Shown: positions 1-7,014, counted from the first letter of the stretch. The stretch is 64,000 nt of DNA from Methanocorpusculum sp. (GCA_017408885.1 JAFQTT010000011.1:1-64000); one strand, 5' to 3'. Notes: generated from the sequence alone by a model not told the origin. Program-made: numbers and translations.

Positions 1-261
1 GATAGTACAGACTCCGCAGTAGGAACACTTTGCGGGGTCGACAGTGATCGGTGCGCCTTCAGTTGCACCGCGGGCGGCTGCGCCAACCATACCGAGGGAG
101 ATTGCTTCCTTCGGGCATGCGTCTGCACAGATACCGCAACCAGTACACTTGGATGCGTTTAACACGAGGTGGGAAACTTTCTTGAGGAGGCGCTGCTCCA
201 TAATGATAGTTTCGCCCTCAACCTTCGTGGAGAATTTTGGAAACATTGTGCTCATTGCCAT
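1..261 (-). CDS. fwdF: Formylmethanofuran dehydrogenase polyferredoxin FwdF, N-terminal part
   Basis: Partial gene that runs off the left edge. The visible 87 residues hold one complete 4Fe-4S motif, CTGCGICADACP, followed by GMVGAAARGATEGAP and the start of a second motif, CSYCGVC. This spacing and the GxVGAxARG stretch match the first repeat of FwdF/FmdF, the polyferredoxin that carries electrons in the formylmethanofuran dehydrogenase complex, the first step of CO2 reduction to methane. The ATG at 261 has GAGAGG about 8 nt upstream; a second ATG lies at 255. It follows fwdG by 17 nt, so the two are one operon. Function is inferred by family resemblance, since only the start is present. Confidence 0.8.
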   Translation of the reverse strand, partial: MAMSTMFPKFSTKVEGETIIMEQRLLKKVSHLVLNASKCTGCGICADACPKEAISLGMVGAAARGATEGAPITVDPAKCSYCGVCTI

Positions 262-278
262 AACTATTTCCTCTCTCT

Positions 279-638
279 TTAGTGCTCCTCTGGGGCTGCT
301 TCTGCTTTTGCAGAGGCTGCTTTTGGCGCTACAAGGCTGACAACTTCGTACGGGCATACTTCGACGCAGACACCGCAACCGGCACAAAGTGCGTGGTTGA
401 CATCGAGGCAGGTTGCCTTTCCGTCAAAGACTTTGTAGATTTTGTCGGTTGTTGCCGGGTCTACTGTGCAAAGTTCCAGTGCGTTGACCGGACATGCGAC
501 TACACAGTTGTTACAACCAGTACAGCGCTCCATGTTGATATGCATTGCAAAGGACATTTCTGTTGCACCAGTCTGTTCAAAGTAGTCCTCCAGAGATAAC
601 TCCAGAGCCATAACTGGCGGGTGGACTAATTCGACCAT
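279..638 (-). CDS. fwdG: Formylmethanofuran dehydrogenase ferredoxin subunit FwdG
   Basis: A 119-aa ferredoxin with two 4Fe-4S clusters, motifs CTGCNNCVVACP (about residue 39) and CAGCGVCVEVCP (about 84). The first motif with PVNAL after it is very close to FwdG, the small electron-transfer subunit of the tungsten/molybdenum formylmethanofuran dehydrogenase. The N-terminus is about 30 residues longer than a minimal FwdG, and the C-terminus ends in an Ala/Glu-rich tail. An internal ATG (codon 10) could be the true start; neither has a strong ribosome site. It is the first gene before fwdF, and an AT-rich spacer with a TATA-like element (complement of about 663-672) lies upstream. It could also be a generic 2[4Fe-4S] ferredoxin, but the fwdF neighbour argues against that. 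Confidence 0.8.
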   Translation of the reverse strand: MVELVHPPVMALELSLEDYFEQTGATEMSFAMHINMERCTGCNNCVVACPVNALELCTVDPATTDKIYKVFDGKATCLDVNHALCAGCGVCVEVCPYEVVSLVAPKAASAKAEAAPEEH

Positions 639-960
639 TATAATTCCGAGTTATGAACATAAATAGTATCTCAGAAGTGTTTTAATATTAGAACAAAAAC
701 AACACGACAAATAAATCACACAATATAAACATTACGGTTGATATTATATACTATTTGTTTGAGAAACATATTCGAAAATAATCGCGCGTCCAAACAGACC
801 TATATAAATAATTTTCCAATAGAATATATAATATAAAAATTAAAAAATACGCATAATATTTCTACATATATACATTGTCAGAATTGTTTAAATAAAATCA
901 GTTACAATAGGTATTATTGGAGATAATACGATACTCGTTATTTTTTCTCCTATCTCTGCA
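639..960. other. AT-rich intergenic promoter region
   Basis: About 320 bp without a gene, very AT-rich, between the divergent fwdG gene and the small-RNA candidate. It contains several TATA-like stretches on both strands (for example around 663-672, 742-750, 801-808 and 821-838). No repeat, hairpin or reading frame of note is visible. It probably holds the promoter and long leader of the fwd operon. Confidence 0.4.
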
Positions 961-969
961 GTATAAAAA
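961..969 (+). promoter_or_regulatory. TATA box of the small-RNA candidate
   Basis: GTATAAAAA sits about 27-30 nt before the point where the structured region begins (about 992). This is the normal archaeal TATA-to-start distance, and no start codon of a convincing gene follows. Confidence 0.45.
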
Positions 970-991
970 ATCATGTGGAAATGCGGTAGAT

Positions 992-1172
992 TCAAATGCC
1001 ATTGCCTGCCCAGCCTTTCCCGTTTTTTTCTCTCTGCAAACCCCAGGGAAACTCATGCCCTGACATACGACAGGATTTATCCTGTACCACTGTTCTACAT
1101 GTCATGCGCCGTGAAACAGTCACGGCAGGAATGAGTGCGGGATTCCAAGCACCCGCACTTGTATTTTTTTTT
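992..1172 (+). ncRNA. Candidate structured small RNA, about 180 nt
   Basis: The block has a TATA box at 961-969, a chain of stems and a T-run end. Stems seen by eye: CAGGG/CCCTG (1044-1048/1058-1062); ACAGGA/TCCTGT (1070-1075/1080-1085) nested in TGACAT/ATGTCA (1061-1066/1099-1104); GCCGTGA/TCACGGC (1108-1114/1120-1126); AGTGCGGG/CCCGCACT (1134-1141/1152-1159) followed by a run of T at 1164-1172. CCTGCC at 1005-1010 could close against GGCAGG at 1124-1129. GC content is well above the flanks. The only frame (60 codons) has no recognisable protein character. I do not recognise it as SRP RNA, RNase P RNA or a known riboswitch. It ends a few bases from the convergent reductase stop codon. Confidence 0.5.
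1134..1172 (+). terminator. Hairpin plus T-run terminator
   Basis: An 8-bp stem AGTGCGGG/CCCGCACT with a 10-nt loop, then TTGTA and nine T residues. It gives the 3' end of the small-RNA candidate. Confidence 0.55.
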
Positions 1173-1174
1173 AA

Positions 1175-2068
1175 TTAAAAGAGAGTTCCAAAGACAATGA
1201 TGTCATCTTCGGAGATGTTCTTTTCAATACCTGCCTTTAGAAGCGGAAGTTCAAGTTCGTGACCTATCTGTTCGACAATCATTTTTTCGAATGAGGCGTA
1301 GCGATAAATCCAGTCAACAATTACATCCACAACAGCAAGTGCCGCCTCAGGAGTTTTTACTGTAATCAGATGCTGACCAACCTTTGGATGACGTCCACGT
1401 TTTCCACCAAGTGTTATACGATATCCGATTGCAGCTGTTCCAAGTGTTCCAAAGACACAGGCTCTGACACAGGTTCCACATGAAAGACAGAGGTTTTTAT
1501 CCATTACAACACGACCTTCGCGGACACAGAGAGCCTCTTCTCTACAGTATTGAACACAGGTCCCGCAACCGGTGCAGTAGCCTTCGTCGCGATCTGGAGC
1601 ACAGATTCCAGTGATACCAATTTCGTTTAAGGTTTCACTAACACAAGAGTTAGGACAGGCTGACACTGCAATTCTTACTTTGCCAGGCATCTCCTTTCCG
1701 AAGTATTTTTTGTCGATTTCCTGCGCCAGACTAATGGTATCAATTACTGCAAGTTTACACCGCTCGGTTCCGGGACAGGCTGTGATATTGACAATCTCAT
1801 TTCTCTCAGCCCCAACCTGCCACCCTGCATCTGCCAAGGCATCGCCAAGTTCCGGAAGAACATGAGGATTGATATGCGGTATTTCAACAGTTTGACGGGT
1901 TGTCAGGTGAATGTCAGATAACCCAAACTGTTCGGTTACGTCACATAAGGTACGAAGGGCGGATGCAGTTGTGATTCCTGCCGGCAGTCTTAGACGGAGA
2001 GTTACTGCTGAGCCGTCGGCTTCTGTTATGACACCCCCTGCTTCATATATCGGATTTTTTGATTTCAT
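1175..2068 (-). CDS. Small siroheme sulfite/nitrite reductase-like protein with two 4Fe-4S clusters
   Basis: A 297-aa protein of the archaeal small sulfite reductase (Dsr-like) family. An N-terminal ferredoxin-like half-domain (residues 15-80) is followed by the siroheme/4Fe-4S motif CPGTERC (about 98-104) and CPNSC (about 138-142). A 2[4Fe-4S] insert follows, CTGCGTCVQYC and CLSCGTCVRAC (about 165-205), then the C-terminal domain. Unlike F420-dependent Fsr it has no N-terminal F420H2-oxidising domain, so electrons must come from another protein. The substrate (sulfite, nitrite or another oxyanion) cannot be read from sequence. It is a single gene, convergent with the small-RNA candidate, with AT-rich TATA-like sequence upstream. 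Confidence 0.85.
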   Translation of the reverse strand: MKSKNPIYEAGGVITEADGSAVTLRLRLPAGITTASALRTLCDVTEQFGLSDIHLTTRQTVEIPHINPHVLPELGDALADAGWQVGAERNEIVNITACPGTERCKLAVIDTISLAQEIDKKYFGKEMPGKVRIAVSACPNSCVSETLNEIGITGICAPDRDEGYCTGCGTCVQYCREEALCVREGRVVMDKNLCLSCGTCVRACVFGTLGTAAIGYRITLGGKRGRHPKVGQHLITVKTPEAALAVVDVIVDWIYRYASFEKMIVEQIGHELELPLLKAGIEKNISEDDIIVFGTLF

Positions 2069-2154
2069 ATATATTAATTGATATTCTTATTTTATATACA
2101 TATATCAGAAACAGACAATACACAATATAAATATATCCAATAGACATTCAATCT

Positions 2155-2442
2155 ATGGCAAGAGTTCAAAGAAAGGAAGTCAAGCGTGAGGCAATCAGCA
2201 TCCGTCTCACAACAGAAGCTAAAAACGAAGTCCTGTTTGAAATGAAGTGTCACAATTTTACCAGTTATTCTGCCTACTTTGAACACCTTCGTGAGGTACA
2301 CAATGCATCACCAATTGATGCGGCAGAATATGAAAAAACAAGACTAAATGCAGAACGTGCAGAAATTTGGATAAACACTGTTGGAAAAGAACTTGAATAT
2401 GTACTGATACAGCTTCAGTCATGCTTTCAGCGAAGACAGTGA
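2155..2442 (+). CDS. Small RHH-like DNA-binding protein
   Basis: 95 aa. Residues 8-50 (EAISIRLTTEAKNEVLFEM and following) fit a basic N-terminal arm, a short beta strand and two helices of a ribbon-helix-helix protein; the remaining 45 residues are predicted helical. Such proteins are common plasmid or virus copy-control and mobilisation regulators. The gene is alone, followed by about 500 bp rich in palindromes that could be its binding sites. It opens the accessory island. No specific family is recognised and the RHH assignment is inference from pattern. Confidence 0.6.
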   Translation: MARVQRKEVKREAISIRLTTEAKNEVLFEMKCHNFTSYSAYFEHLREVHNASPIDAAEYEKTRLNAERAEIWINTVGKELEYVLIQLQSCFQRRQ

Positions 2443-2934
2443 CAAGATAGATACACACTGCACACATGTGCAGAAATAAAATACAGAGGGAAAAACAGTG
2501 TGTGTATAGATGCCGCACACACCAGTTACCCAATTCATATATACTATTAAAAATAAAAAATAACAACAAGAAAAATACTGTTTTACAAAGATTTCTTTGA
2601 AAAAGAAAAGGCTGCACATGCATTTGTATGCATATACACACAAAATATTTTCATAACACATTTTATCTCCGCACATGTGTGCAAAATTGTGTGTGGAAAA
2701 TATCGCATGCGCAAAGCCCAAATTACAAAACCACCCACACAAAAAGCCGGAATTGCAATTAACCGTATACTGCAGAATATGTCACGGATTTCGAAAAACA
2801 ACCAACACCATGATAAAAACAGAAATTCAGAGACAAAACAAGCGTATACATATCCAAAACACAACCAGATATAGATTACAAAATACGCTCAGATTGTGTG
2901 ACACTATATATATTAAGCGCAGACAGAGGTTTAA
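2443..2934. repeat. Non-coding spacer with a cluster of TGTGCA-type palindromes
   Basis: About 490 bp without a credible gene. It carries several short inverted repeats of one flavour: CTGCACA/TGTGCAG at 2458-2473; GTGTGTG with CACACAC around 2498-2521; ATGCAT/ATGCAT around 2618-2634; GCACATGTGTGC around 2673-2684; and GTGTGTGG with CCACCCACAC further on. A TATA-like TTTAAATA lies at 2930-2937. The clustering suggests operators or an origin-like region for the neighbouring RHH proteins, but this is inference. Cysteine-rich minus-strand frames here look non-coding. Confidence 0.35.
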
Positions 2935-3129
2935 ATACCATTTTACTCAATCTTTTTTTCCGGTGATAGAACGAGAACGAATATCACACTCAGTATTTCT
3001 GATAAAAACCGGGGAGCATGGCTTGCCTGGAAGAACCGACCTGGAAACCGGAACACATCAGAATCAGTCATGCGTCTCATTCGGCGTGACCTTCATGAGA
3101 ATCCTCAAGGAGATGGCAACACGCTTTAA
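2935..3129 (+). CDS. Cryptic RHH-like reading frame without an ATG start
   Basis: An open frame whose translation has a typical ribbon-helix-helix look: TRTNITLSISDKNRGAW, then NRPGNRNTSESVMRLIRRDL, ending HENPQGDGNTL. The 'GNRxxSESVxxLI' helix pattern is common in small archaeal RHH repressors. The only ATG (3070) would leave out the strand. A TATA-like element at 2930-2937 would place transcription start near 2960, so a non-standard start or a lost start codon is possible. Its stop overlaps the start of the next gene, as expected for translational coupling. Low confidence that it is functional. Confidence 0.3.
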   Translation: MPFYSIFFSGDRTRTNITLSISDKNRGAWLAWKNRPGNRNTSESVMRLIRRDLHENPQGDGNTL

Positions 3130-3472
3130 CATCTACTTTGGGGATGACGAAGAAGGCATTTTAAGAGAAGGGAAAGCCGAAATCGAGAACCTTAGTGCCT
3201 TCTTCAAGGATGCTCTGAAAAAACGTCTGAAAGAATCCAAAAAGACAGAGGAGCAAGGAATCAATTCACAGAAAATCTTCGACAGAAAATTTGCAGACTT
3301 CCAAACAGAAGCTGACATCAGAAAAGTATTCGAAACAAAAGATGCCGCAAAGCCTGCACTGAAAAACCGTCTTGCAGAACTTAGACGGGCACACCCGAAA
3401 GAGTTCGAACAGATTAAAGACCAATTCAAAAAACGCTATCCGGCATATGCAAAACTCACAGAAGAACTATGA
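3113..3472 (+). CDS. Charged small protein, possible RHH N-terminus
   Basis: 119 aa, rich in Lys, Glu and Arg. The beginning (RFNIYFGDDEEGILREG, then SAFFKDALKKRL) has the strand-helix-helix rhythm of RHH proteins; the C-terminal two thirds is predicted as long charged helices. The start is uncertain: ATG 3113 (with AAGGAG immediately before it and overlapping the upstream frame) or ATG 3095. It overlaps the next gene by ATGA. No recognised family. The position in a tight co-directional run suggests one operon of a mobile element. Confidence 0.55.
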   Translation: MATRFNIYFGDDEEGILREGKAEIENLSAFFKDALKKRLKESKKTEEQGINSQKIFDRKFADFQTEADIRKVFETKDAAKPALKNRLAELRRAHPKEFEQIKDQFKKRYPAYAKLTEEL

Positions 3473-3861
3473 CACAGAAAACAAAAGAAGAGGGGGCGCA
3501 CATGACGACCAAATCAATGCAGATGTCCCGCTCTTCTATTACAGATTCGCACGCAGAGACCAAAAAAGTAACCCGCACAGAGGAACAAAGTGACAGAGAG
3601 CGGCTCATGGTTGACTGCCGCATAAGTGCAGATGCAAGTATCATAAACTTCATCTCGCACACCGGAATCCAGAGCCAGATGGGCATGCTCATGGAAACAA
3701 CAGCAAAAGCCGCAAGGAGCATACTGCTTCTCGCAGCAGACCGTGTTGGGCTGAGCACAGAAGTGTTCGAAAACGCCTGCATGGAAATCCATCTCCGATT
3801 TGCAGAACCTGAAACACTCTACCGGATATGCCAAATGGAGGAAGAAGATGGCAAAAACTGA
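3469..3861 (+). CDS. Hypothetical protein of the accessory island
   Basis: 130 aa with no family I recognise. A polar N-terminal 45 residues is followed by a helical core (ISADASIINFISHTGIQSQM, then AARSILLLAADRVGLS). It shares an ATGA overlap with the gene before and overlaps the HNH gene after it by 14 bp. A second start, ATG 3502, has a good ribosome site (GAGGGGG, 5 nt spacing) and may be the real one, which would give 119 aa. Nothing suggests an enzyme; a structural or regulatory role is possible. Confidence 0.5.
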   Translation: MTQKTKEEGAHMTTKSMQMSRSSITDSHAETKKVTRTEEQSDRERLMVDCRISADASIINFISHTGIQSQMGMLMETTAKAARSILLLAADRVGLSTEVFENACMEIHLRFAEPETLYRICQMEEEDGKN

Positions 3862-4360
3862 CAACCTGATTAGAGCAACAGACTTTGCCGTATTCTTAAA
3901 AGGAATGAGAGGCGACTGGGTAGTACACCCTGACACAGGGAGAATCTACTCCAACTCCATTGGAGATTTCTTAAAACCCTCGGTAAAAGCAGGATATCAG
4001 TCCCTGGTCGTAAACCTCAAAGACGGAGAACGCTACTATCAGGGAAGAGTGTCTCTTCACCGTGCCATATGGGTACTCTGCCGCGGAATCCCGCTCTCGC
4101 TCAACGCAGAGGTTGACCACTTAGACGGAGACCGCGAAAACAACCGCCTCGAAAACCTGCGGCTCGTACCGGCAGAAGAAAACACGGTTCGAAATCTCAC
4201 GTTCGAAGAAGCAGAAGAGATTCGAAAGAGAAGCAGAGAGGGTGTGTCCTGGAAAGTGCTCGCAGAAGAGTTCAAAATATCATATTCGACAATCCGCCGG
4301 ATACTTGCAGGCAAAACACACAAAGCCCCGACAAAGAAGCTGGTCTGCGGGAGGCTTTAG
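3848..4360 (+). CDS. HNH endonuclease with C-terminal HTH
   Basis: 170 aa from ATG 3848, preceded by GGAGGAAGAAG. Residues about 70-110 hold an HNH_3-type nuclease core: LHRAIW, VDHLDGDRENNRLENLRLV (the His-Asn-His pattern with N-x3-N). The last 50 residues (AEEIRKRSREGVSWKVLAEE, ISYSTIRRILAGKTH) form a helix-turn-helix like the DNA-reading tails of phage homing endonucleases. The target is unknown. Such genes are hallmarks of phage or plasmid DNA and support the view that this region was acquired. It overlaps the previous gene and abuts the next (TAG then ATG). Confidence 0.8.
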   Translation: MAKTDNLIRATDFAVFLKGMRGDWVVHPDTGRIYSNSIGDFLKPSVKAGYQSLVVNLKDGERYYQGRVSLHRAIWVLCRGIPLSLNAEVDHLDGDRENNRLENLRLVPAEENTVRNLTFEEAEEIRKRSREGVSWKVLAEEFKISYSTIRRILAGKTHKAPTKKLVCGRL

Positions 4361-4846
4361 ATGCCGACACAAACAGATGTCTGGCAGGCGCTTAGCTCTG
4401 CATTCCCTGAGCCGGATGACACAGACGCCTATCTTCCGGCACTTTACTACTCGCAGATGGCAGATTCTTTAGCGAGCCTCGCAAAGGTGTATGCTGATGC
4501 ATTCCGCGATGCTGTTTATCTGATTCAGAAAAACGGGTTGACATCTGAGCGCTACGCAATTGTGGAACACTTCCGCGAAACACGCCGCGTACGGTTAGAG
4601 AGAGTACGCGAAGACTACCCTGATATCTACTCTGACTTAATCCATCTGGATGGAAGAACAGCACAGAGCATCTTAGGAGCTTCGACACTCTTCCGCCAAT
4701 GTGTTGAGACCGCAGGCGAAGCGGCTGTGCTAGAAAAGGCGGTGATTACTGTCCGAGACTTGGAAGAAGCCTTAGGTGCTGAGTGTGCAGTGCCGTATCT
4801 GGAAGTTAAGAAAAGTCATGACTTCTTCGAGGTGGTTGTAAAGTGA
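4361..4846 (+). CDS. Hypothetical protein of the accessory island
   Basis: 161 aa, acidic, predicted mostly alpha-helical, no recognised domain. It starts directly after the HNH stop codon and ends in a GTGA overlap with the next gene, so the three are translationally coupled. Composition and lack of signal or membrane segment suggest a cytoplasmic protein. It could be a virion- or packaging-associated protein, but nothing in the sequence proves that. Confidence 0.5.
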   Translation: MPTQTDVWQALSSAFPEPDDTDAYLPALYYSQMADSLASLAKVYADAFRDAVYLIQKNGLTSERYAIVEHFRETRRVRLERVREDYPDIYSDLIHLDGRTAQSILGASTLFRQCVETAGEAAVLEKAVITVRDLEEALGAECAVPYLEVKKSHDFFEVVVK

Positions 4847-5034
4847 AAACATGGACTGATTATCCGGAACTCGCAGATGCAGATACATTCCGCAGGATTC
4901 TGGAAGAAGAAGGTTCATTTGATAGAATGGCAAAGCGGCTTGCGTGCGACAGAATGTCTGTTCGCCGTGCGGCTTTGGTGCATGGGATTAAAAGTCCGTA
5001 CTTTGTTGTGCCGAAATATCTTAGAGGGAAGTAA
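4843..5034 (+). CDS. Small helix-turn-helix peptide
   Basis: 63 aa with a GTG start that overlaps the stop of the gene before (GTGA). Residues 15-50 (TFRRILEEEGSFDRMAKRL, RMSVRRAALVHGIKSP) fit a helix-turn-helix of the kind used to recognise DNA ends or operators, with a basic tail. It is the last gene of the first island operon and is followed by two strong inverted repeats. The role is inferred only from the HTH pattern. Confidence 0.5.
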   Translation: MKTWTDYPELADADTFRRILEEEGSFDRMAKRLACDRMSVRRAALVHGIKSPYFVVPKYLRGK

Positions 5035-5080
5035 TTCTCTCTTCTTTTTTTTATTTGGTGGAAGTTTTCTCTTAGGCTCT

Positions 5081-5131
5081 GGACACCTTTGATAAATACC
5101 GCGTGGTCTGCGGTTCTCTCCAAAGGTGTCC
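5081..5131 (+). repeat. Long inverted repeat / hairpin 1
   Basis: Perfect 11-bp arms GGACACCTTTG (5081-5091) and CAAAGGTGTCC (5121-5131) enclose an inner stem ACCGC/GCGGT (5098-5102/5110-5114). It could be a transcription stop for the operon before, an RNA leader element for the gene at 5300, or a protein site. Confidence 0.6.
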
Positions 5132-5217
5132 TGTGGTATTGCAGACACCAACACAACTAATTTGAACCAGTTACTTCCTCCTTTATCACCTCACAAAACA
5201 AATACTATAATCAGAGA

Positions 5218-5267
5218 AGAGAAAGCAGACAATAAAAGCCTCTGCTTTCTCTCTAACCGCTTTTTTT
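5218..5267 (+). terminator. 12-bp hairpin followed by T-run
   Basis: Perfect arms AGAGAAAGCAGA (5218-5229) and TCTGCTTTCTCT (5241-5252), an 11-nt loop, then CTAACCGC and seven T (5261-5267). It looks like an intrinsic terminator or an attenuator, because the next gene begins only 33 nt later. Confidence 0.5.
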
Positions 5268-5299
5268 GTCTGCTCATCTCTTTTCGGGAGAAAACCAAA

Positions 5300-5791
5300 A
5301 TGCCAAGCAATCACAACTTTGAAGAGACTTCGGTCTCCAGAAACGCCAAAAGAACCTACGACAAAATCGCAGACGCAGACACCTTCGCATCCGTCGTCTC
5401 TGCATTCGCCGCAGACAGCACCATGGGGCTGACCAGAAAGGAAGCAAGCTCCGAAGTCTACAAGACCAGAATCGACTATTTCGACGCGGCAGGTGAGGAC
5501 AAGGGCTATCTCAACTTCTACGCGGCAGACAAGACCGCATACACCGACATGGCATCCCTTCTCACCGGAACTGAAGCCGCAGAGACCGCAGCAGGTGTTG
5601 GAGGCTCCGCATCCAAAGACGAAGGCGAAGATACCTGGAGCGCCAAGTATTCCTGCTCTCTTGGAGAAGACACCTTCACTGTTACCATCACCAGAGAGTA
5701 TATGCTCGTCAACGGCTTCGAGAAAGATGAAACTCTCGAAGCAGTCGAGGCATGGGCAGATACTGTTCCGGCTCTCGGCGGAACTGCATAA
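5300..5791 (+). CDS. Acidic hypothetical protein, possible structural protein of the element
   Basis: 163 aa from ATG 5300 (the frame is open further upstream but runs through the hairpins). The protein is acidic, Ala/Thr/Asp-rich, with an alternating polar-hydrophobic C-terminal half (KYSCSLGEDTFTVTITREYM) suggestive of beta structure. There is no signal peptide, membrane segment or recognised domain. Synonymous codons favour C-ending forms (ACC, ATC, TTC), unlike the other island genes, which fits a strongly expressed gene. With its own structured leader, a capsid- or tail-like product is conceivable but unproven. Confidence 0.55.
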   Translation: MPSNHNFEETSVSRNAKRTYDKIADADTFASVVSAFAADSTMGLTRKEASSEVYKTRIDYFDAAGEDKGYLNFYAADKTAYTDMASLLTGTEAAETAAGVGGSASKDEGEDTWSAKYSCSLGEDTFTVTITREYMLVNGFEKDETLEAVEAWADTVPALGGTA

Positions 5792-5912
5792 TCTCAAAAA
5801 AAGAATTGGCGAATTACTCGCCGAACCACTGGTTAGAGACCTCCTCTACTGGCTCTTATACATCTGCCTGATTATAGAAGAATATCTAATCAGACTGCTG
5901 ATTGAAGAATAA
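5784..5912 (+). CDS. Possible small hydrophobic peptide
   Basis: An open frame overlapping the end of the preceding gene encodes LLYWLLYICLIIEEYLIRLL near its C-terminus, one likely membrane helix with acidic ends. There is no ATG; CTG 5784 is the only upstream start seen. A small hairpin GGCGA/TCGCC (5808-5820) lies within it. It could equally be the untranslated tail of the preceding transcript. Confidence 0.2.
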   Translation: MHNLKKRIGELLAEPLVRDLLYWLLYICLIIEEYLIRLLIEE

Positions 5913-5935
5913 AAAAGGGAAATATATTGAAGAGT

Positions 5936-6961
5936 TTAGTATGCGTCCTTCTTGGACTTTGTTCTTCCGCCGTGGCGTCTCATCTCAGGTACCGGAAGCT
6001 CGGATCTGATATCCACGACCTCTTTAATCATATTTTCTTTTCTGATTCTAAGAAGCTCATTTAACACATCTTCCACACCCTCACCAGAGACAGTGGACAT
6101 ATTGAAGAACCCTTCATACTTCTTTACATCAGCCTTGTTTACAACAGTCACCATTGGAACAGAGGTGATTTCTTCAATCTCCTCTCTCAGCTTGAACTGT
6201 GCCTCAATCGAATATCCGCAGTTCTCACTTGCATCAATTACGAAGAGAACAATGTCAGCCACATATACTAAAGCATTAAGCGCCTGCTTTTCAATCGCGT
6301 TTCTCTCCTCGCCCTCACGGTCAAGCAGTCCCGGGGTGTCGATGAACTGAATCTTTCTTCTGCGCTCTGCAATTCTGTGTCCCACAATAATTCCCTTGGT
6401 TGTGAATGGATAGGATGCAATCTCAGGCTCTGCGGAAGAGACTAAACGGATGAATGAAGACTTTCCGACATTCGGGTATCCGGCAACGACAATCGTAAAC
6501 TCATCAGGATTGACGTGCGGCAGTTTGCGGAGAACATTTCTTACATCATTTAAGTAGTGAAGTGCATCATCTGCGCGGTGGATAATTGAGGCAATTCTTG
6601 CAACTGCACGGCGACGCTCAACCAGAGTGTCTGCCCTTCTCATGCCGGTTGAGATGAAGCGTCCGACATCGCGCACATTCTTTGCGGCCCATCCGACCAT
6701 GCCTAAGTTCATCTTCAGGTTATCCATGCCGAATAAGATATCGCATAAATCGCGGTAGAACGGCGGCAGCTCCTCAAAATTCGGGAAACTCTGGATGATA
6801 GCTACCAGCTTGTCGTGGGAAGCCTGCGTAATGGAACGCACGAAATCCTCGTCTGCACGGCGTTTATTGGTCTTTTCCCGCATCTTTTTCGCGGCACGGC
6901 GGAGAACGCGGTCTATTAATTCATCCGCAGTGGGGACTGTTGGTATATCGTCAAAGTACAT
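5936..6961 (-). CDS. nog1: NOG1-family GTPase
   Basis: 341 aa. An N-terminal helical NOG1 domain (residues 1-155) precedes an OBG-like G domain with P-loop GYPNVGKSS (about 162-170), G3 FIDTPG and G4 NKAD. NOG1 proteins bind the large ribosomal subunit during assembly; the archaeal members are about this length and lack the long eukaryotic C-terminal tail. The end is basic (RRHGGRTKSKK), consistent with rRNA contact. Its start is 53 bp from that of the divergent CBS/HTH regulator, so both promoters share that short gap. Confidence 0.9.
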   Translation of the reverse strand: MYFDDIPTVPTADELIDRVLRRAAKKMREKTNKRRADEDFVRSITQASHDKLVAIIQSFPNFEELPPFYRDLCDILFGMDNLKMNLGMVGWAAKNVRDVGRFISTGMRRADTLVERRRAVARIASIIHRADDALHYLNDVRNVLRKLPHVNPDEFTIVVAGYPNVGKSSFIRLVSSAEPEIASYPFTTKGIIVGHRIAERRRKIQFIDTPGLLDREGEERNAIEKQALNALVYVADIVLFVIDASENCGYSIEAQFKLREEIEEITSVPMVTVVNKADVKKYEGFFNMSTVSGEGVEDVLNELLRIRKENMIKEVVDIRSELPVPEMRRHGGRTKSKKDAY

Positions 6962-7014
6962 TTTCTACTAAACCCATTCCTTTATTAGTTTTGCAGTCAG
7001 ACAATTCACCAGAT

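Noticed and set aside
279-638. Generic ferredoxin
   Set aside because: The first cluster motif and the adjacent FwdF-like gene make FwdG more likely.
2258-2864. Minus-strand cysteine/phenylalanine-rich frames
   Set aside because: Three overlapping frames in AT-rich palindromic DNA, odd composition, no ribosome site and no recognisable protein pattern.
5186-5797. 203-codon minus-strand frame
   Set aside because: Antisense of the acidic island gene and of both leader hairpins; no protein character.
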